Assembly: GCA_029268515.1 (NCBI GenBank)
Contig: JAQWNP010000011.1
Location: 1 to 64,000 of the forward strand
DNA from: Phycisphaerales bacterium
GTDB taxonomy: Bacteria > Planctomycetota > Phycisphaerae > Phycisphaerales > SM1A02
Length of the DNA stretch: 64,000 nucleotides
Direction of reading: 5' to 3'
Below are positions 19,451 through 28,955 of the stretch, piece after piece. Both the position numbers and the translations under genes were made by a program. Every line of letters begins with the position of its first letter. The first letter of the stretch is position 1. The notes beneath the pieces are model-generated. The model had not been told where the DNA came from, did not search any database, and worked only from the letters and a program-made list of their open reading frames with translations.

Positions 19451-20743
19451 TCAGCCATCCGCTGCAAGCGATTGCTCGACTTCTTGAATAAGCTTCTCAC
19501 CAATATCAGGCGAAAAGCCGCTGTGATGAGCAATGATTTTTCCTGCACGGTCAATGACGAATGTCGAAGGAATTCCTGAGACACCCCACGCCTGAGCTGT
19601 CTGACTTCCTTCATCAAGCAATACCGTGAGATCAAGCCCAAGCTGGTCCCATACCGCATCAATGGCATCACGACGTTGTACGCCACGATGCCGCTCCATG
19701 GTATTGACTGCGAGCACCACCAGTGGCTTATCCTCTTGCCTGGCCCATTCAGCAACTTCCTGTAAATGTGGCAAGGCCCGACGGCAAGGTCCGCACCAGG
19801 TCGCCCAGAAATCCACGATGACGATTTCACCGCGTAAGTCAGCCAGATTGACGAGCGGACCAGTGAGCATTGGCAATTCCAATGCCGGCGCGGTGTCACC
19901 AGCTGCAACAGCCACACCACCATTGACATTCATTTTTGCTCCCGGTCCCAACGAAGCCACCAGATCGGTCCGCTGCCGGCGCTCTGGAGAGAATTGAAGT
20001 GCATCATCCAGTACCGTTGAATCCACTGCTTCGACTTGATGACGCTGCCGATAGATCAACACACTATCCGCCGCTACTTGTGGGCCAGCGGACATTCGAA
20101 GCGTGCTTTCCTTGAGGAGCCCTGTCTTTGGATCAATGGATAATTCTAAATGCCGACCTATTCCAGTAAAGACAATTGTCTTTTTCGTAATCTCACCCTG
20201 TTCATTTGTTTCAATATCAGTCGCATCCAGCTTCATTGCTCCCTGACCAGGCGCCATCCGCGCAAACATATCAGGACTGACCGACTGGGCCAATAACAAC
20301 TCAACATGGGGATCTGGAATCGAAAGCCACAAGTCTCGCAGTGCCGCCGCGAGCTGGGCACCTTGATCTGCCTGGCTAAGTGAACGCTGATAAAACCGAC
20401 CTTCAGTATCTTGATGCGTGATGGTGATCTGGCCTGGCTCGACCCGTGTGACGTATCCACCAAAAGTAGCGACCGCCCGACCATGAGCATCACCAATCCA
20501 AGTGATTTGCTTCACCTTGGCACGACCCTCTTGGCCCTGTGACTGAACCACCACCTCAATCTCAGTCTGCACCTGCCATGGCCCTTGATCACGATAAGTG
20601 GTGACCAACTGCGCAAGGGCAGCATCCATTTGATCTTCCTGTCCAACGGCCGTCTCAACGCCCACGGCGGCAAGAAGGAGCACGGGACCCAACATACATA
20701 AGCGGAATATTCGCAACCACAGCCTCCTCATTGGCAATGCCAA
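19451..20743 (-). CDS. TlpA-like thioredoxin with large N-terminal secreted domain (copy 2)
   Basis: 430 residues. A signal peptide or anchor (about 12-35) is followed by a 230-residue domain resembling outer-membrane-lipoprotein-sorting (LolA/DUF2092-like) beta structure, then a thioredoxin fold with FWATWCGPCRRALPHL and the cis-proline GIPSTFV. The CPC-type active site is intact, so a role in periplasmic thiol reduction (for example cytochrome c maturation) is plausible. It starts 3 bp after the end of a paralogue with the same architecture; the two form an operon. Substrate unknown. Confidence 0.85.
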   Translation of the reverse strand: MALPMRRLWLRIFRLCMLGPVLLLAAVGVETAVGQEDQMDAALAQLVTTYRDQGPWQVQTEIEVVVQSQGQEGRAKVKQITWIGDAHGRAVATFGGYVTRVEPGQITITHQDTEGRFYQRSLSQADQGAQLAAALRDLWLSIPDPHVELLLAQSVSPDMFARMAPGQGAMKLDATDIETNEQGEITKKTIVFTGIGRHLELSIDPKTGLLKESTLRMSAGPQVAADSVLIYRQRHQVEAVDSTVLDDALQFSPERRQRTDLVASLGPGAKMNVNGGVAVAAGDTAPALELPMLTGPLVNLADLRGEIVIVDFWATWCGPCRRALPHLQEVAEWARQEDKPLVVLAVNTMERHRGVQRRDAIDAVWDQLGLDLTVLLDEGSQTAQAWGVSGIPSTFVIDRAGKIIAHHSGFSPDIGEKLIQEVEQSLAADG

Positions 20744-20746
20744 AGA

Positions 20747-21988
20747 TTACTTACTTTCTGCAAGAGCCTCACTGATTGCTGTCTTCCAGAGCTTCAAATT
20801 ATCAGGACTATATCCCTTGTGCCGCCAAGCAACTTTTCCGTCCTTACCAATAATCACCGTGTCGGGAATCGATCGAATGCCCCAGTCACGGCTGACCGGG
20901 CTACCCGTTCCCAAAAGAGCGGGCATTGTAAAACCGTTCTTCTTCCAGTACTCCGAAACCGCTTTTTCAGTCGCCGTTGGAGTCATGCGTTCCATAATAT
21001 CTACGGCATAGACCTCAACAGCACCGCCTTGCGACTGCGCCCATTTCGAAAGCTCTTCGAGCATGGGAAGTCCACGTTTACAGGGGCCACACCATGTTGC
21101 CCAGAAGTCCAAAAGAACAACTTTTCCCTTGAGCTCGCTCAAGGTCACTTCATGACCATCGAGTGACTTGAGCTTAAAGTCCGGCGCGACATCATTGACT
21201 GCCACAGGCGCCAAGAGCTCTCCAATAGATTCAACGATCCGCTGCTCACTTGTTGCACTCTTGACAAGATCTTGTGGAAGCTTGTCCATGATGGTGGACT
21301 TGATCACAAATCGTGTGACATAGTTCGTGTTTTCATCTTGCGTTCGCACGATGATCCCAGTTGGAAGATTGGTCAATGGTGAAATGGTGACCAACATTGA
21401 AGCCGGCTTCTGATTCTGCGAGCCCTCACCGGCGAGTTCGACTTCATACTGCATCACCTGCGTGTCGGTACTGGTATCTCCTGAAGCAACAACCTGGAGT
21501 TTGTTTATTTGCCCCTGTGACATTGCCTCCAATGCATCACTCATCGGAGCACCCTCATGCATCAGCAACTGAAAGACAACCGGTAGGCCGCCCAAGTCTG
21601 CCTGAATCGACTCCATCAATGAGCCCGCCTGTGGTCTCACCAGAATACGGCCAGGTCGACTATCTGCTTTGGCGTGAAGTGTCCCTTGATGAATGCGCAC
21701 CGCTCCACCATCAAACTCATAGAGAAGATCTTCTTGACCGCCAAAAGCAAAGCGATAAGTCTTGCTATCGATGGTGCCGCCTGTCCTACTCTCTTTTTTG
21801 TAAAACTCGTTTGTAACGGTGACCACTTCACTAATGGCAGGCGCTTTTCGATAAGCTTCTTGCATATCATTGAGCCATGCTTCGCCTCGAACAATAGCGG
21901 CCTCGGTCTTCTCTCGTTCATCAGCGCTGACCCCACCAGACAACGAGAGAACAAGGACCGTAAAACAAATACCTGACAGTGCTTTCAT
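20747..21988 (-). CDS. TlpA-like thioredoxin with large N-terminal secreted domain (copy 1)
   Basis: 413 residues from ATG 21988, supported by AGGAG 6 nt upstream and by the signal peptide it exposes (GICFTVLVLSLSGGVSA). The N-terminal secreted domain (about 30-265) aligns in layout with that of the downstream paralogue; the C-terminal thioredoxin domain has LLDFWATWCGPCKRGLPML and cis-proline RSIPDTVI. First gene of the pair; the second starts 3 bp after its stop. Sequence identity between the two is modest outside the thioredoxin core, so the duplication is old. Confidence 0.87.
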   Translation of the reverse strand: MKALSGICFTVLVLSLSGGVSADEREKTEAAIVRGEAWLNDMQEAYRKAPAISEVVTVTNEFYKKESRTGGTIDSKTYRFAFGGQEDLLYEFDGGAVRIHQGTLHAKADSRPGRILVRPQAGSLMESIQADLGGLPVVFQLLMHEGAPMSDALEAMSQGQINKLQVVASGDTSTDTQVMQYEVELAGEGSQNQKPASMLVTISPLTNLPTGIIVRTQDENTNYVTRFVIKSTIMDKLPQDLVKSATSEQRIVESIGELLAPVAVNDVAPDFKLKSLDGHEVTLSELKGKVVLLDFWATWCGPCKRGLPMLEELSKWAQSQGGAVEVYAVDIMERMTPTATEKAVSEYWKKNGFTMPALLGTGSPVSRDWGIRSIPDTVIIGKDGKVAWRHKGYSPDNLKLWKTAISEALAESK

Positions 21989-22071
21989 ACCAGACTCCTG
22001 AATGCATGATGAGATCGACCTAGGAAAGAAACGTTGCTTCCAGATAGTAGCAACCGACTTCATGGAACACT

Positions 22072-22533
22072 CTATAGACGCTGAAACAGTTCCTTTATTG
22101 CCAGTCCCAGTGTGGGATGTACGAATTCAGGGTCAATTTCATTGAGCGGCCCCAACACAAACAAACGCTGGGCCAATCTGGGATGGGGCAGAGTCAAGGC
22201 TGGATCATCCATGACGACTTGACCAAAAAACAAGACGTCTAGATCAATGATTCGAGGCCCATTACGTACATCCGTGGTCCGATCCCGCCCCATCTGATGC
22301 TCGATGTCAAGACAGTGCTCCATCAGCTCTAAAGGCTGCAGCTGGGTTTGGACCAGCGCTGCACAATTCAAATAGTTTGGCTGCGGCGGACCTACTGGCT
22401 CTGTTTCGATCACCGTGCTGCATCGAATCACATGACAAAGACCGTTGGCTTGGAGTTTTTGAAGAGCCTGTTGAATAACGGCCTCTCGGTCCCCGAGATT
22501 ACTGCCTAGTGCAATATGCGCCTGGCCTGTCAT
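22072..22533 (-). CDS. folK: 2-amino-4-hydroxy-6-hydroxymethyldihydropteridine pyrophosphokinase
   Basis: 153 residues, full length for HPPK. It transfers pyrophosphate from ATP to the pterin in folate synthesis. Conserved parts: IALGSNLGDRE, ETEPVGPPQPNYLN and the signature GPRIIDLDVLFF with LPHPRLAQRLFVL. The ATG at 22533 overlaps the cinA stop as ATGA, so translation is probably coupled to cinA and the longer frame upstream is rejected. No folP or folB is adjacent. Confidence 0.95.
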   Translation of the reverse strand: MTGQAHIALGSNLGDREAVIQQALQKLQANGLCHVIRCSTVIETEPVGPPQPNYLNCAALVQTQLQPLELMEHCLDIEHQMGRDRTTDVRNGPRIIDLDVLFFGQVVMDDPALTLPHPRLAQRLFVLGPLNEIDPEFVHPTLGLAIKELFQRL

Positions 22534-23828
22534 AGCGAATGCCCCGACACTTCCCAAAGAAGTGGCTCAGCAGGCTCAATACCAAGCAGGTACAAGCGGC
22601 AAATCTGCAAAGCCGCATTAACAGTACGCTCACGCACCTGGCTCCGGTGTCCAGAAAAGCAAAACTGCCTCACGGCCACATGTTCAGGATCAGATCGCCG
22701 ATCACACAATCCAATGAAGACCGTGCCCACTGGCTTGCTTGTCGAACCTCCTGTCGGACCTGCAATACCTGTCACGGACAGCGACAAATCACTTCCTGCC
22801 AATTGACAGGCTCCTTTGGCAAGACCAATAGCCACTTCTTGAGAAACGGCACCGGGCCCTCCATCTTGCATGAGCGTTGGATCAACACCTAACTGCGTAC
22901 ATTTCATCTCATTGCGATAAACGACCCACCCACCAACATACCAAGCACTTGAGCCTGCCACATCAACCAGTGATTTACCAATCCAGCCACCTGTACAAGA
23001 CTCTGCCGTGGATATCGTGAGCTTTTTCTCGTCAAGCAATTCCCCCACGACCTTCGACAATGACCGATCCTCACAACTGAAAGCCCAAGGTGACCACGCC
23101 TGCTTAATCCTTTCGACACACGTCTGCACCATCTTTGAAGCGACATCAGCTGAACCCTGCGCTCGCGCCACTGCATGCAAAATCCCATTACGAGCCGTTA
23201 GTCCAACACTTGGCATTTGCCCGCGATCCATCAGAGAACCCAGCCGCTCGCCAGCCAATGCCTCCGGCATACCAAAGGCAAAGACGCCGCCCGAAATATT
23301 GACCAATGCATCGGCGTCACCACGAAGAATCACATCCCTGACATCGTTGAACATCGTCTGCATTTCAATGGGAGGCCCCGGCAACGCCAGGACTTGAGCA
23401 CCATTAATCTCTCCGAGCAACCCAGGTGCTGTACCGCAGGTATTGCGAACACATTTCATACCATCTGGGCGCATTGCCTGACTACGGTTGCTGTCAGGCA
23501 TCTCCGTACCACGATCAGAAAACCACTCTTGGAGCGAAGCCAATGCCTCTTTGTCTTCCTTGAGTGGACCGCCGCCAGCTGCCGCAAGTGCTTCCCGGGT
23601 TAAATCATCAGCTGTTGGCCCCAAACCCCCTGTGACAATGACCAAGTCAGACATTGCCGCCAACTGACTGATCGCTGTTGAAATTTGATCTTCGTGATCA
23701 CCGACAAGGCGGGTCTCATAAACAATCACACCATGCATTGATAGCTCACCAATGAGCCAAGGCGAATGTCTATCTTGAGATGAGCCAGCAAGCAGCTCGT
23801 CACCAATAATCAACAATCCCGCCTTCAT
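22530..23828 (-). CDS. cinA: CinA-family nicotinamide-nucleotide amidohydrolase
   Basis: 432 residues with both CinA halves: an N-terminal MoaB/MogA-like domain (IIGDELLAGSSQD, VTGGLGPTADDLT, ALPGPPIEM) and the C-terminal PncC amidohydrolase (STAESCTGGWIGKSL, YRNEMKCTQLGV, SVTGIAGPTGG). In well studied cases the protein has ADP-ribose pyrophosphatase and NMN deamidase activities in NAD recycling. It follows pyk after 21 bp and couples to folK through a 4-bp overlap. Confidence 0.94.
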   Translation of the reverse strand: MKAGLLIIGDELLAGSSQDRHSPWLIGELSMHGVIVYETRLVGDHEDQISTAISQLAAMSDLVIVTGGLGPTADDLTREALAAAGGGPLKEDKEALASLQEWFSDRGTEMPDSNRSQAMRPDGMKCVRNTCGTAPGLLGEINGAQVLALPGPPIEMQTMFNDVRDVILRGDADALVNISGGVFAFGMPEALAGERLGSLMDRGQMPSVGLTARNGILHAVARAQGSADVASKMVQTCVERIKQAWSPWAFSCEDRSLSKVVGELLDEKKLTISTAESCTGGWIGKSLVDVAGSSAWYVGGWVVYRNEMKCTQLGVDPTLMQDGGPGAVSQEVAIGLAKGACQLAGSDLSLSVTGIAGPTGGSTSKPVGTVFIGLCDRRSDPEHVAVRQFCFSGHRSQVRERTVNAALQICRLYLLGIEPAEPLLWEVSGHSL

Positions 23829-23849
23829 ATCAACACTGCTCCAAGCACT

Positions 23850-25340
23850 TCAGACTGTCGCATCGCTACCGACCGCATGCACGATGATTCTATTGGTTTT
23901 TCCTGACCGCCCCACCGGCTTGCCTGTCATGATGACACAACGGTCGCCAACAGACACCCAACCATGCTCTTGTGCAATTGAATCAACAAGCGCGACGAGC
24001 TCATCAACACTCCCTGGCTGGGCAATCCGAATTGGAATCACACCGCGTAACAAACACAATTGCCGCGATACATATTCTTGTGATGTCATCGCAAGAATTG
24101 GAACAGAAAGATTGCTTTGACTGAGGCTGAGCGCTGAAAGTCCACGTTCTGACCAGACCGCAACGAGTGACGCACTAATGTCTTGGACAATGGTGTGCAC
24201 ACCATGAGCGAGCCCAACAAGCGTATCTCGCTTACGTAGCACCTGTGGAGCAGCCGATACTGGAGGACATGTTGAAATAAATGCTTCCATTGTTTCAGCA
24301 ATGCGTCGCATCTGTTCAACCGCCAATGCTGGATACTTTCCCACTGCTGTCTCACCTGACAACATCACCGCATCGGCCAACTGAGCAATAGCATTCGCAA
24401 CATCGCTCGCTTCAGCTCGAGTTGGTGTGGGATGCTCGATCATCGACTCCAGCATCTGCGTTGCCACAATGCAGGGCTTCCCATTTGCGTGCGATAATTC
24501 AAGAAACTGACGTTGCAACACTGGCACTTGCCGACAATCCAATTCAACACCAAGGTCGCCGCGAGCAATCATGATTGAGTCCGTCACTGCGAGAATCTCT
24601 TGAAAATTCTCCACCGCCTGCTTGGTTTCGATCTTAGAGACAATGGCCAGTGGTTCTCGAACTGGTTGACAGCACTGCCCCTCTTCTTCTAACAGCGATC
24701 GCAGACGGTTCACATCATCTGCATTTCGCACGAAGCTCATGCCAACAAAATCCAGGCCATTTTGCACGGCCCAACTCGCACACTGCCGATCTCGTTCACT
24801 CAATGAGTCGACACTCAAGTCTGTATCAGGAAGGTTAATTCCTTTATGCGAAGAAATCCTGCCCCCTGCAGTCACGCGGCAAGAAACCCGATCAGGCGAC
24901 GTCTCAATAATCAGCATTCGAATTAAGCCATCAGCAACCAGTAGACGATGTCCAACATGAACGTCCTCACCAAGCGGACGATAGGTGGTTGAAAATACAT
25001 AATCATCGACTGCGGCCGCTGGACCTTTGTGATCACGATCAAAGTGTATTAAGTCACCAATCTCCACGTCAAAACCATCACCTGGCACTTCTCCCACGCG
25101 AATCTTAGGGCCTGGAAGGTCACCTAAAATAGCGACAGGGTAACCCATGCTCGCTTCAACTTTTCGTATCGATGAAACGGTCTTGGCATGGTCGTCAAAA
25201 GATCCATGACTGAAATTGACACGAAATACTGATACGCCGGCCTCGAGAAGCCGACTGATCATCTCTGGATTGGAAGATGCAGGACCAAGCGTTGAGACGA
25301 TCTTTGCTAATGGTCGAATGCGTTGTGGTGAGCCACTCAT
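23850..25340 (-). CDS. pyk: pyruvate kinase
   Basis: 496 residues. It converts phosphoenolpyruvate and ADP to pyruvate and ATP. Key segments: VFRVNFSHGSFDDH, LGDLPGPKIRVG, the catalytic-lysine strand IVSKIETKQAVENF, IMIARGDLGVEL and MLSGETAVGKYP. The C-terminal allosteric domain is complete but ends early after the VGRSGKTN segment, as in many bacterial forms. It is in line with the solute-binding protein upstream (22 bp) and cinA-folK downstream, probably one transcription unit of unrelated functions. Confidence 0.96.
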   Translation of the reverse strand: MSGSPQRIRPLAKIVSTLGPASSNPEMISRLLEAGVSVFRVNFSHGSFDDHAKTVSSIRKVEASMGYPVAILGDLPGPKIRVGEVPGDGFDVEIGDLIHFDRDHKGPAAAVDDYVFSTTYRPLGEDVHVGHRLLVADGLIRMLIIETSPDRVSCRVTAGGRISSHKGINLPDTDLSVDSLSERDRQCASWAVQNGLDFVGMSFVRNADDVNRLRSLLEEEGQCCQPVREPLAIVSKIETKQAVENFQEILAVTDSIMIARGDLGVELDCRQVPVLQRQFLELSHANGKPCIVATQMLESMIEHPTPTRAEASDVANAIAQLADAVMLSGETAVGKYPALAVEQMRRIAETMEAFISTCPPVSAAPQVLRKRDTLVGLAHGVHTIVQDISASLVAVWSERGLSALSLSQSNLSVPILAMTSQEYVSRQLCLLRGVIPIRIAQPGSVDELVALVDSIAQEHGWVSVGDRCVIMTGKPVGRSGKTNRIIVHAVGSDATV

Positions 25341-25362
25341 GCCTTTGCTTTACTCCCTCTAT

Positions 25363-26919
25363 TCAGCCCTGCTGCTGAGCCATTTCAATAATCCGCTCAC
25401 AGTTCTCTCGTACAAAGACACCAAATTGCTGACGAAGCATATCAGCGGGATCTGCATTGAGATTCCACATGCCGTCAGGCCACCAGGCCCCCTTCATAAT
25501 TAAGCCTGTTGACTCATCCGAAACATTTTTCAGATAACCACGGTTGATGACGGGCAAGTTCGCTGAATCTGCGAGCGACAAGAGCTTGCCATCTGGCGTC
25601 AACACGCTTGGCATTGAATCGAATAACTCCAACATCTGCTTGAGTTCGGGATCGCTGACATCGGCTGCCGTTACGAAACCCAATTCCGTCGGAAATCCTG
25701 GATGATTAATGATGGCTGCCCACGCCTCTTCAAGTTCGGTACCTGAATCAATGGCCATCGCACCGAAAATGATGGCAATGAATGACCGAGCATCTGAAAT
25801 TGGATGTTCGATTGGTGTTGCCATTTCAAATGGGTTGACTTGATCGACGAAACGACTCATGTATTGCTGATACATTCCGCGCAGGGCGGGAAGTCGACGC
25901 AACTCAAATTGCAGTGGCCCAAGCTCATCACTTGAATCGTCATCAACACGAAACTGCCACATCGCCTGGCCTTGGTCAGAGAGGGCAAACTGCACAAAAC
26001 GTCTCGCCAGCTCTGGGTGAGGCGGGTTATGAAGCATTGAAATTGGATCTGCATCAATCAGTGTCTTGCCGGCCGGATCGATATAACCAATTCGATCATG
26101 ACCTGTGGCTTGCCGCACTGCTTGGGCCTCATACCGACCAAAAAAGTCAATACAGACACCCATCGCAGCATCACCCTGACTGACTTCAGTTGGAACTTTC
26201 AATGAACTTGCAGCAATACTCCTTGCGTTGGCCGCAGCCCGACGAAGAATTTGCCAGCCACGCAACCACCCCTCACGCTGTAAGATTGCCTCAAAGGCGG
26301 TTGTCACTGAGCCTGACTGAGCTGGATTCACAAGAGCAACCCAAGACAGCAGCTCAGGCTGAGCAAGATCAACCCAGGTGGTCGGATCTTTTAGGTTCAA
26401 TTTCCTTAGAACATCGCGGTTGTACACAATACCGAAGGCAGAGAGCGCCGCTCCAAACCAATAACGCTCAGGATCATAGAGCCGACCGCCACCAATCTCG
26501 TTGGGACCGTAAACCGAATCCAGCCAAGATTGTTCAAAGTCGATCGGTGCCGTAATTGATTGGCCAGCAACACCTTTTTTGAGTTTGCTGTGTTCGTAAG
26601 AGCCCCCACCAAAAACGAGATCTGCCTCGCCACCAGGCGACTCACCTCGCTCGATCGAACTCGTAAACTGAGACACAAGCATCTTACGAATTTCACTTGT
26701 ACCACCAGGCACGCTCCATGCAATTCGAGCTGGCGTGCCATAGTGCTCTTGGTGCCACTTTGAAAACCCTTGCTCAAACTCATAACGAATCTGTTCGTTA
26801 TGGGGTGTCATGATCACCAATGTGGGAATGTTCTCATCGATTTCACCGACTTTGGGCCGGAAGGCAAACGGTACGCCTAACAGCACAAGGAAAACAATAA
26901 TGACGATGAACTTACTCAA
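25363..26919 (-). CDS. membrane-anchored ABC-type solute-binding protein
   Basis: 518 residues from a TTG at 26919, 20 nt after the pyrF stop; longer forms would overlap pyrF by about 100 bp. An uncleaved hydrophobic N-terminus (SKFIVIIVFLVLLGVPFAF) leads into a periplasmic binding protein of the iron/2-aminoethylphosphonate class 2 type (FGGGSYEHSKLKKG, FGIVYNRDVLRKLNL, AMGVCIDFFGRYEAQA, DPISMLHNPPHPELARRFVQF). No permease or ATPase gene lies nearby, and the C-terminal 150 residues exceed the family norm. Ligand unknown. Confidence 0.8.
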   Translation of the reverse strand: MSKFIVIIVFLVLLGVPFAFRPKVGEIDENIPTLVIMTPHNEQIRYEFEQGFSKWHQEHYGTPARIAWSVPGGTSEIRKMLVSQFTSSIERGESPGGEADLVFGGGSYEHSKLKKGVAGQSITAPIDFEQSWLDSVYGPNEIGGGRLYDPERYWFGAALSAFGIVYNRDVLRKLNLKDPTTWVDLAQPELLSWVALVNPAQSGSVTTAFEAILQREGWLRGWQILRRAAANARSIAASSLKVPTEVSQGDAAMGVCIDFFGRYEAQAVRQATGHDRIGYIDPAGKTLIDADPISMLHNPPHPELARRFVQFALSDQGQAMWQFRVDDDSSDELGPLQFELRRLPALRGMYQQYMSRFVDQVNPFEMATPIEHPISDARSFIAIIFGAMAIDSGTELEEAWAAIINHPGFPTELGFVTAADVSDPELKQMLELFDSMPSVLTPDGKLLSLADSANLPVINRGYLKNVSDESTGLIMKGAWWPDGMWNLNADPADMLRQQFGVFVRENCERIIEMAQQQG

Positions 26920-26938
26920 GATAAATACCCAATGCGAC

Positions 26939-27820
26939 TCAACGCAATCCCACCATGCTACCGATCTCATCTGCGAACCGTCGTGCTTCCTGGCCAACTG
27001 CTTCCTGCCACGACTGCCCCTGCTGAATATCGGCATAGATCACTGATCGACTTGCTGTCACAACAGCGCCTTTTCCCTCTCTTGTAAAGCAGTTACGAAC
27101 GGTTTCCGCGCTGCCACCTTGAGCACCATAGCCTGGCACAAGAAATATCTGCTGAGGCATCAGCGCTCGCAGTTTGGCTGCGCTTTCAGGACAGGTCGCC
27201 CCAACGACAGCGCCAAGCGCACTAAAACCAGATTGGCCAACATACTTCGCACCCCATTGAGCGACGCAAGTAGCCATGACCTCAGCAATGGTCTGTCCAT
27301 TGGCCATCGCCGTTTCCTGAAATTCCGTTGCTGATTTATTTGAGGTGCGAACCAATGCAAAACATCCGCCCCCCGTCGCCAGAAAGGGCTCAATACCATC
27401 CAAACCCAGATAGGCATTGGCAGTGATCCAATCTGCATGCATCACACCGAAGGCAGCATGTGCATAGTGCTCTGCTGAGATACCGATATCGCCCCGCTTG
27501 GCATCCAAAATGACAATCAGATGACGCTCCCGAGCTGCGGCAACCATTTGTTCCAAGATATCAACGCCGGGCGCACCATACCTTTCGAAGCAAGCCGCTT
27601 GAAATTTGACCGCAGGAACAACGCCTGCCACTGCATCCAATACGCCTTGACAAAAGTGCCCTATTGCTGCAACCGGAGAACGATCCTGGAGCGACTTTGG
27701 CAAACGCTCCAAGACAGGATCGATCCCAACGCAAACTGGAGCAGCTAATGTCGTTATGGCATCAGTCATTGCATCACTGTGATGCATCTGCTGTGAACTT
27801 GAAGTGCCATTTGTTTGCAT
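26939..27820 (-). CDS. pyrF: orotidine-5'-phosphate decarboxylase (subfamily 2)
   Basis: 293 residues from ATG 27820 (later ATGs at 27787 and 27769 are possible). It makes UMP in pyrimidine synthesis. The longer subfamily 2 form is recognised by PVCVGIDPVLERLP, AVKFQAACFERYG and the catalytic ILDAKRGDIG, plus LVRTSNKSATEFQ and the phosphate-binding LVPGYGAQGG. The gene precedes the solute-binding protein by 20 bp; no other pyr gene is adjacent. Confidence 0.95.
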   Translation of the reverse strand: MQTNGTSSSQQMHHSDAMTDAITTLAAPVCVGIDPVLERLPKSLQDRSPVAAIGHFCQGVLDAVAGVVPAVKFQAACFERYGAPGVDILEQMVAAARERHLIVILDAKRGDIGISAEHYAHAAFGVMHADWITANAYLGLDGIEPFLATGGGCFALVRTSNKSATEFQETAMANGQTIAEVMATCVAQWGAKYVGQSGFSALGAVVGATCPESAAKLRALMPQQIFLVPGYGAQGGSAETVRNCFTREGKGAVVTASRSVIYADIQQGQSWQEAVGQEARRFADEIGSMVGLR

Positions 27821-28002
27821 CAAAGAGTCCTTCCTCACTGCGCCTGCCAACCGAGGTCCACGCGCCGGCTGTCGCTGGGACATAGCCTACATGATGCGAA
27901 CCATGGTCAGTGCTGAGATTTCCAGTAGTGATGGTTGGTATTGCATGTTTTGTGGCCATGCTGGGCAGACCATGATCTGAAGAGCACTTGATTCCCAAGA
28001 AA

Positions 28003-28413
28003 ATGAGTCCAGATGACCGTGTCCAGGCTCCTAAATTGCCAATCAGCCATCTCAGCCAGCGTGATAGCAATCCCCACCGATACAATAAGTTCGTGAAAGA
28101 AGCACCAATACACCTCGACCTGAATCGCCAGCAAGGCCTGACCATTTCTTGGCCTGATGGCCATGACTCGTTCTACCCCATCGCCTATCTCAGACGCATG
28201 TCACCCTCAGCTGACGCCAAACAAATTCGTGAAGAGCTGAAGCAGAATCCATTGACGGTGCTGCCTGCCACCAACAGCCAGGAACCACTGACCGCAGAGA
28301 CTGCCGAACTGGTTGGCAACTACGCCGTTCGAATTCGATTTTCTGATGGCCACGATACGGGCCTCTTCTCATGGCGATACCTTCGCCAAATTGATCCGGA
28401 CACAAACTCATGA
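28003..28413 (+). CDS. DUF971 domain protein
   Basis: 136 residues from ATG 28003 (a TTG at 27988 would add five). Two copies of the motif W/F-x-DGH-D-x(4)-Y/S-L-R occur: ISWPDGHDSFYPIAYLRRM and IRFSDGHDTGLFSWRYLRQ, diagnostic of DUF971, the domain found at the N-terminus of gamma-butyrobetaine hydroxylase and in stand-alone proteins linked to Fe-S or Mrp/ApbC genes. The function of the stand-alone form is unsettled. Its stop overlaps the next start (ATGA), so the two are translationally coupled. Confidence 0.85.
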   Translation: MSPDDRVQAPKLPISHLSQRDSNPHRYNKFVKEAPIHLDLNRQQGLTISWPDGHDSFYPIAYLRRMSPSADAKQIREELKQNPLTVLPATNSQEPLTAETAELVGNYAVRIRFSDGHDTGLFSWRYLRQIDPDTNS

Positions 28414-28955
28414 GTCAACATCTGACCCATGCACTTCGACCTATCACCAAACCGATCGATTTGACCGGCCTCGATATTCCTCATCCCGCTCCCTTTCTTT
28501 GCTCAATGACGGTCAATGCCAAACTACTCTCGGAAACAATCGCCCATCTTTCAAATATTCAATATGTTTCACTCATTGATCGCGCCGCAGAATTGGCCGC
28601 AGACGCCGCCGGCTTCTGCCGAACGAGACTCCTCGAGGAAGATCGAATGTGGTTTGTTGCACGCCATGAAATCGATTACATCAAAGAAGTCATCGGTGGC
28701 CAAGAACTGTTTATTGCGACATGGGTTCGCAATGTCCGGCGTGTCAAGAGTTGGCGCCAAACCCTCATGTTCATCGCTTCTCCAGATACTACTGATGCGA
28801 GAGAGAAGCCAAATATAATCGTCTGTCGGGCGGCCACGCTCTGGGTCCTCGTCAACCTCTCTTCACGCAAACCGATGTCAATGGATCAAGAGATGATTGA
28901 TCGCTTTGCACCTGTTGAGATGGATACCAGAAGAACTTTACTTGAACTTGAGTGA
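28410..28955 (+). CDS. hotdog-fold thioesterase-like protein
   Basis: 181 residues. Segments FVARHEIDYIKEVIGGQELFIATWVRNVRR and a following strand (SWRQTLMFI) match the beta strands of 4HBT-type acyl-CoA thioesterases, in which the Asp before the YxxP-like turn is catalytic; here it appears as EIDYIKEV. An N-terminal extension of about 65 residues precedes the fold. Substrate unknown. It overlaps the DUF971 gene by ATGA and the following glycosyltransferase by GTGA. Confidence 0.65.
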   Translation: MSQHLTHALRPITKPIDLTGLDIPHPAPFLCSMTVNAKLLSETIAHLSNIQYVSLIDRAAELAADAAGFCRTRLLEEDRMWFVARHEIDYIKEVIGGQELFIATWVRNVRRVKSWRQTLMFIASPDTTDAREKPNIIVCRAATLWVLVNLSSRKPMSMDQEMIDRFAPVEMDTRRTLLELE

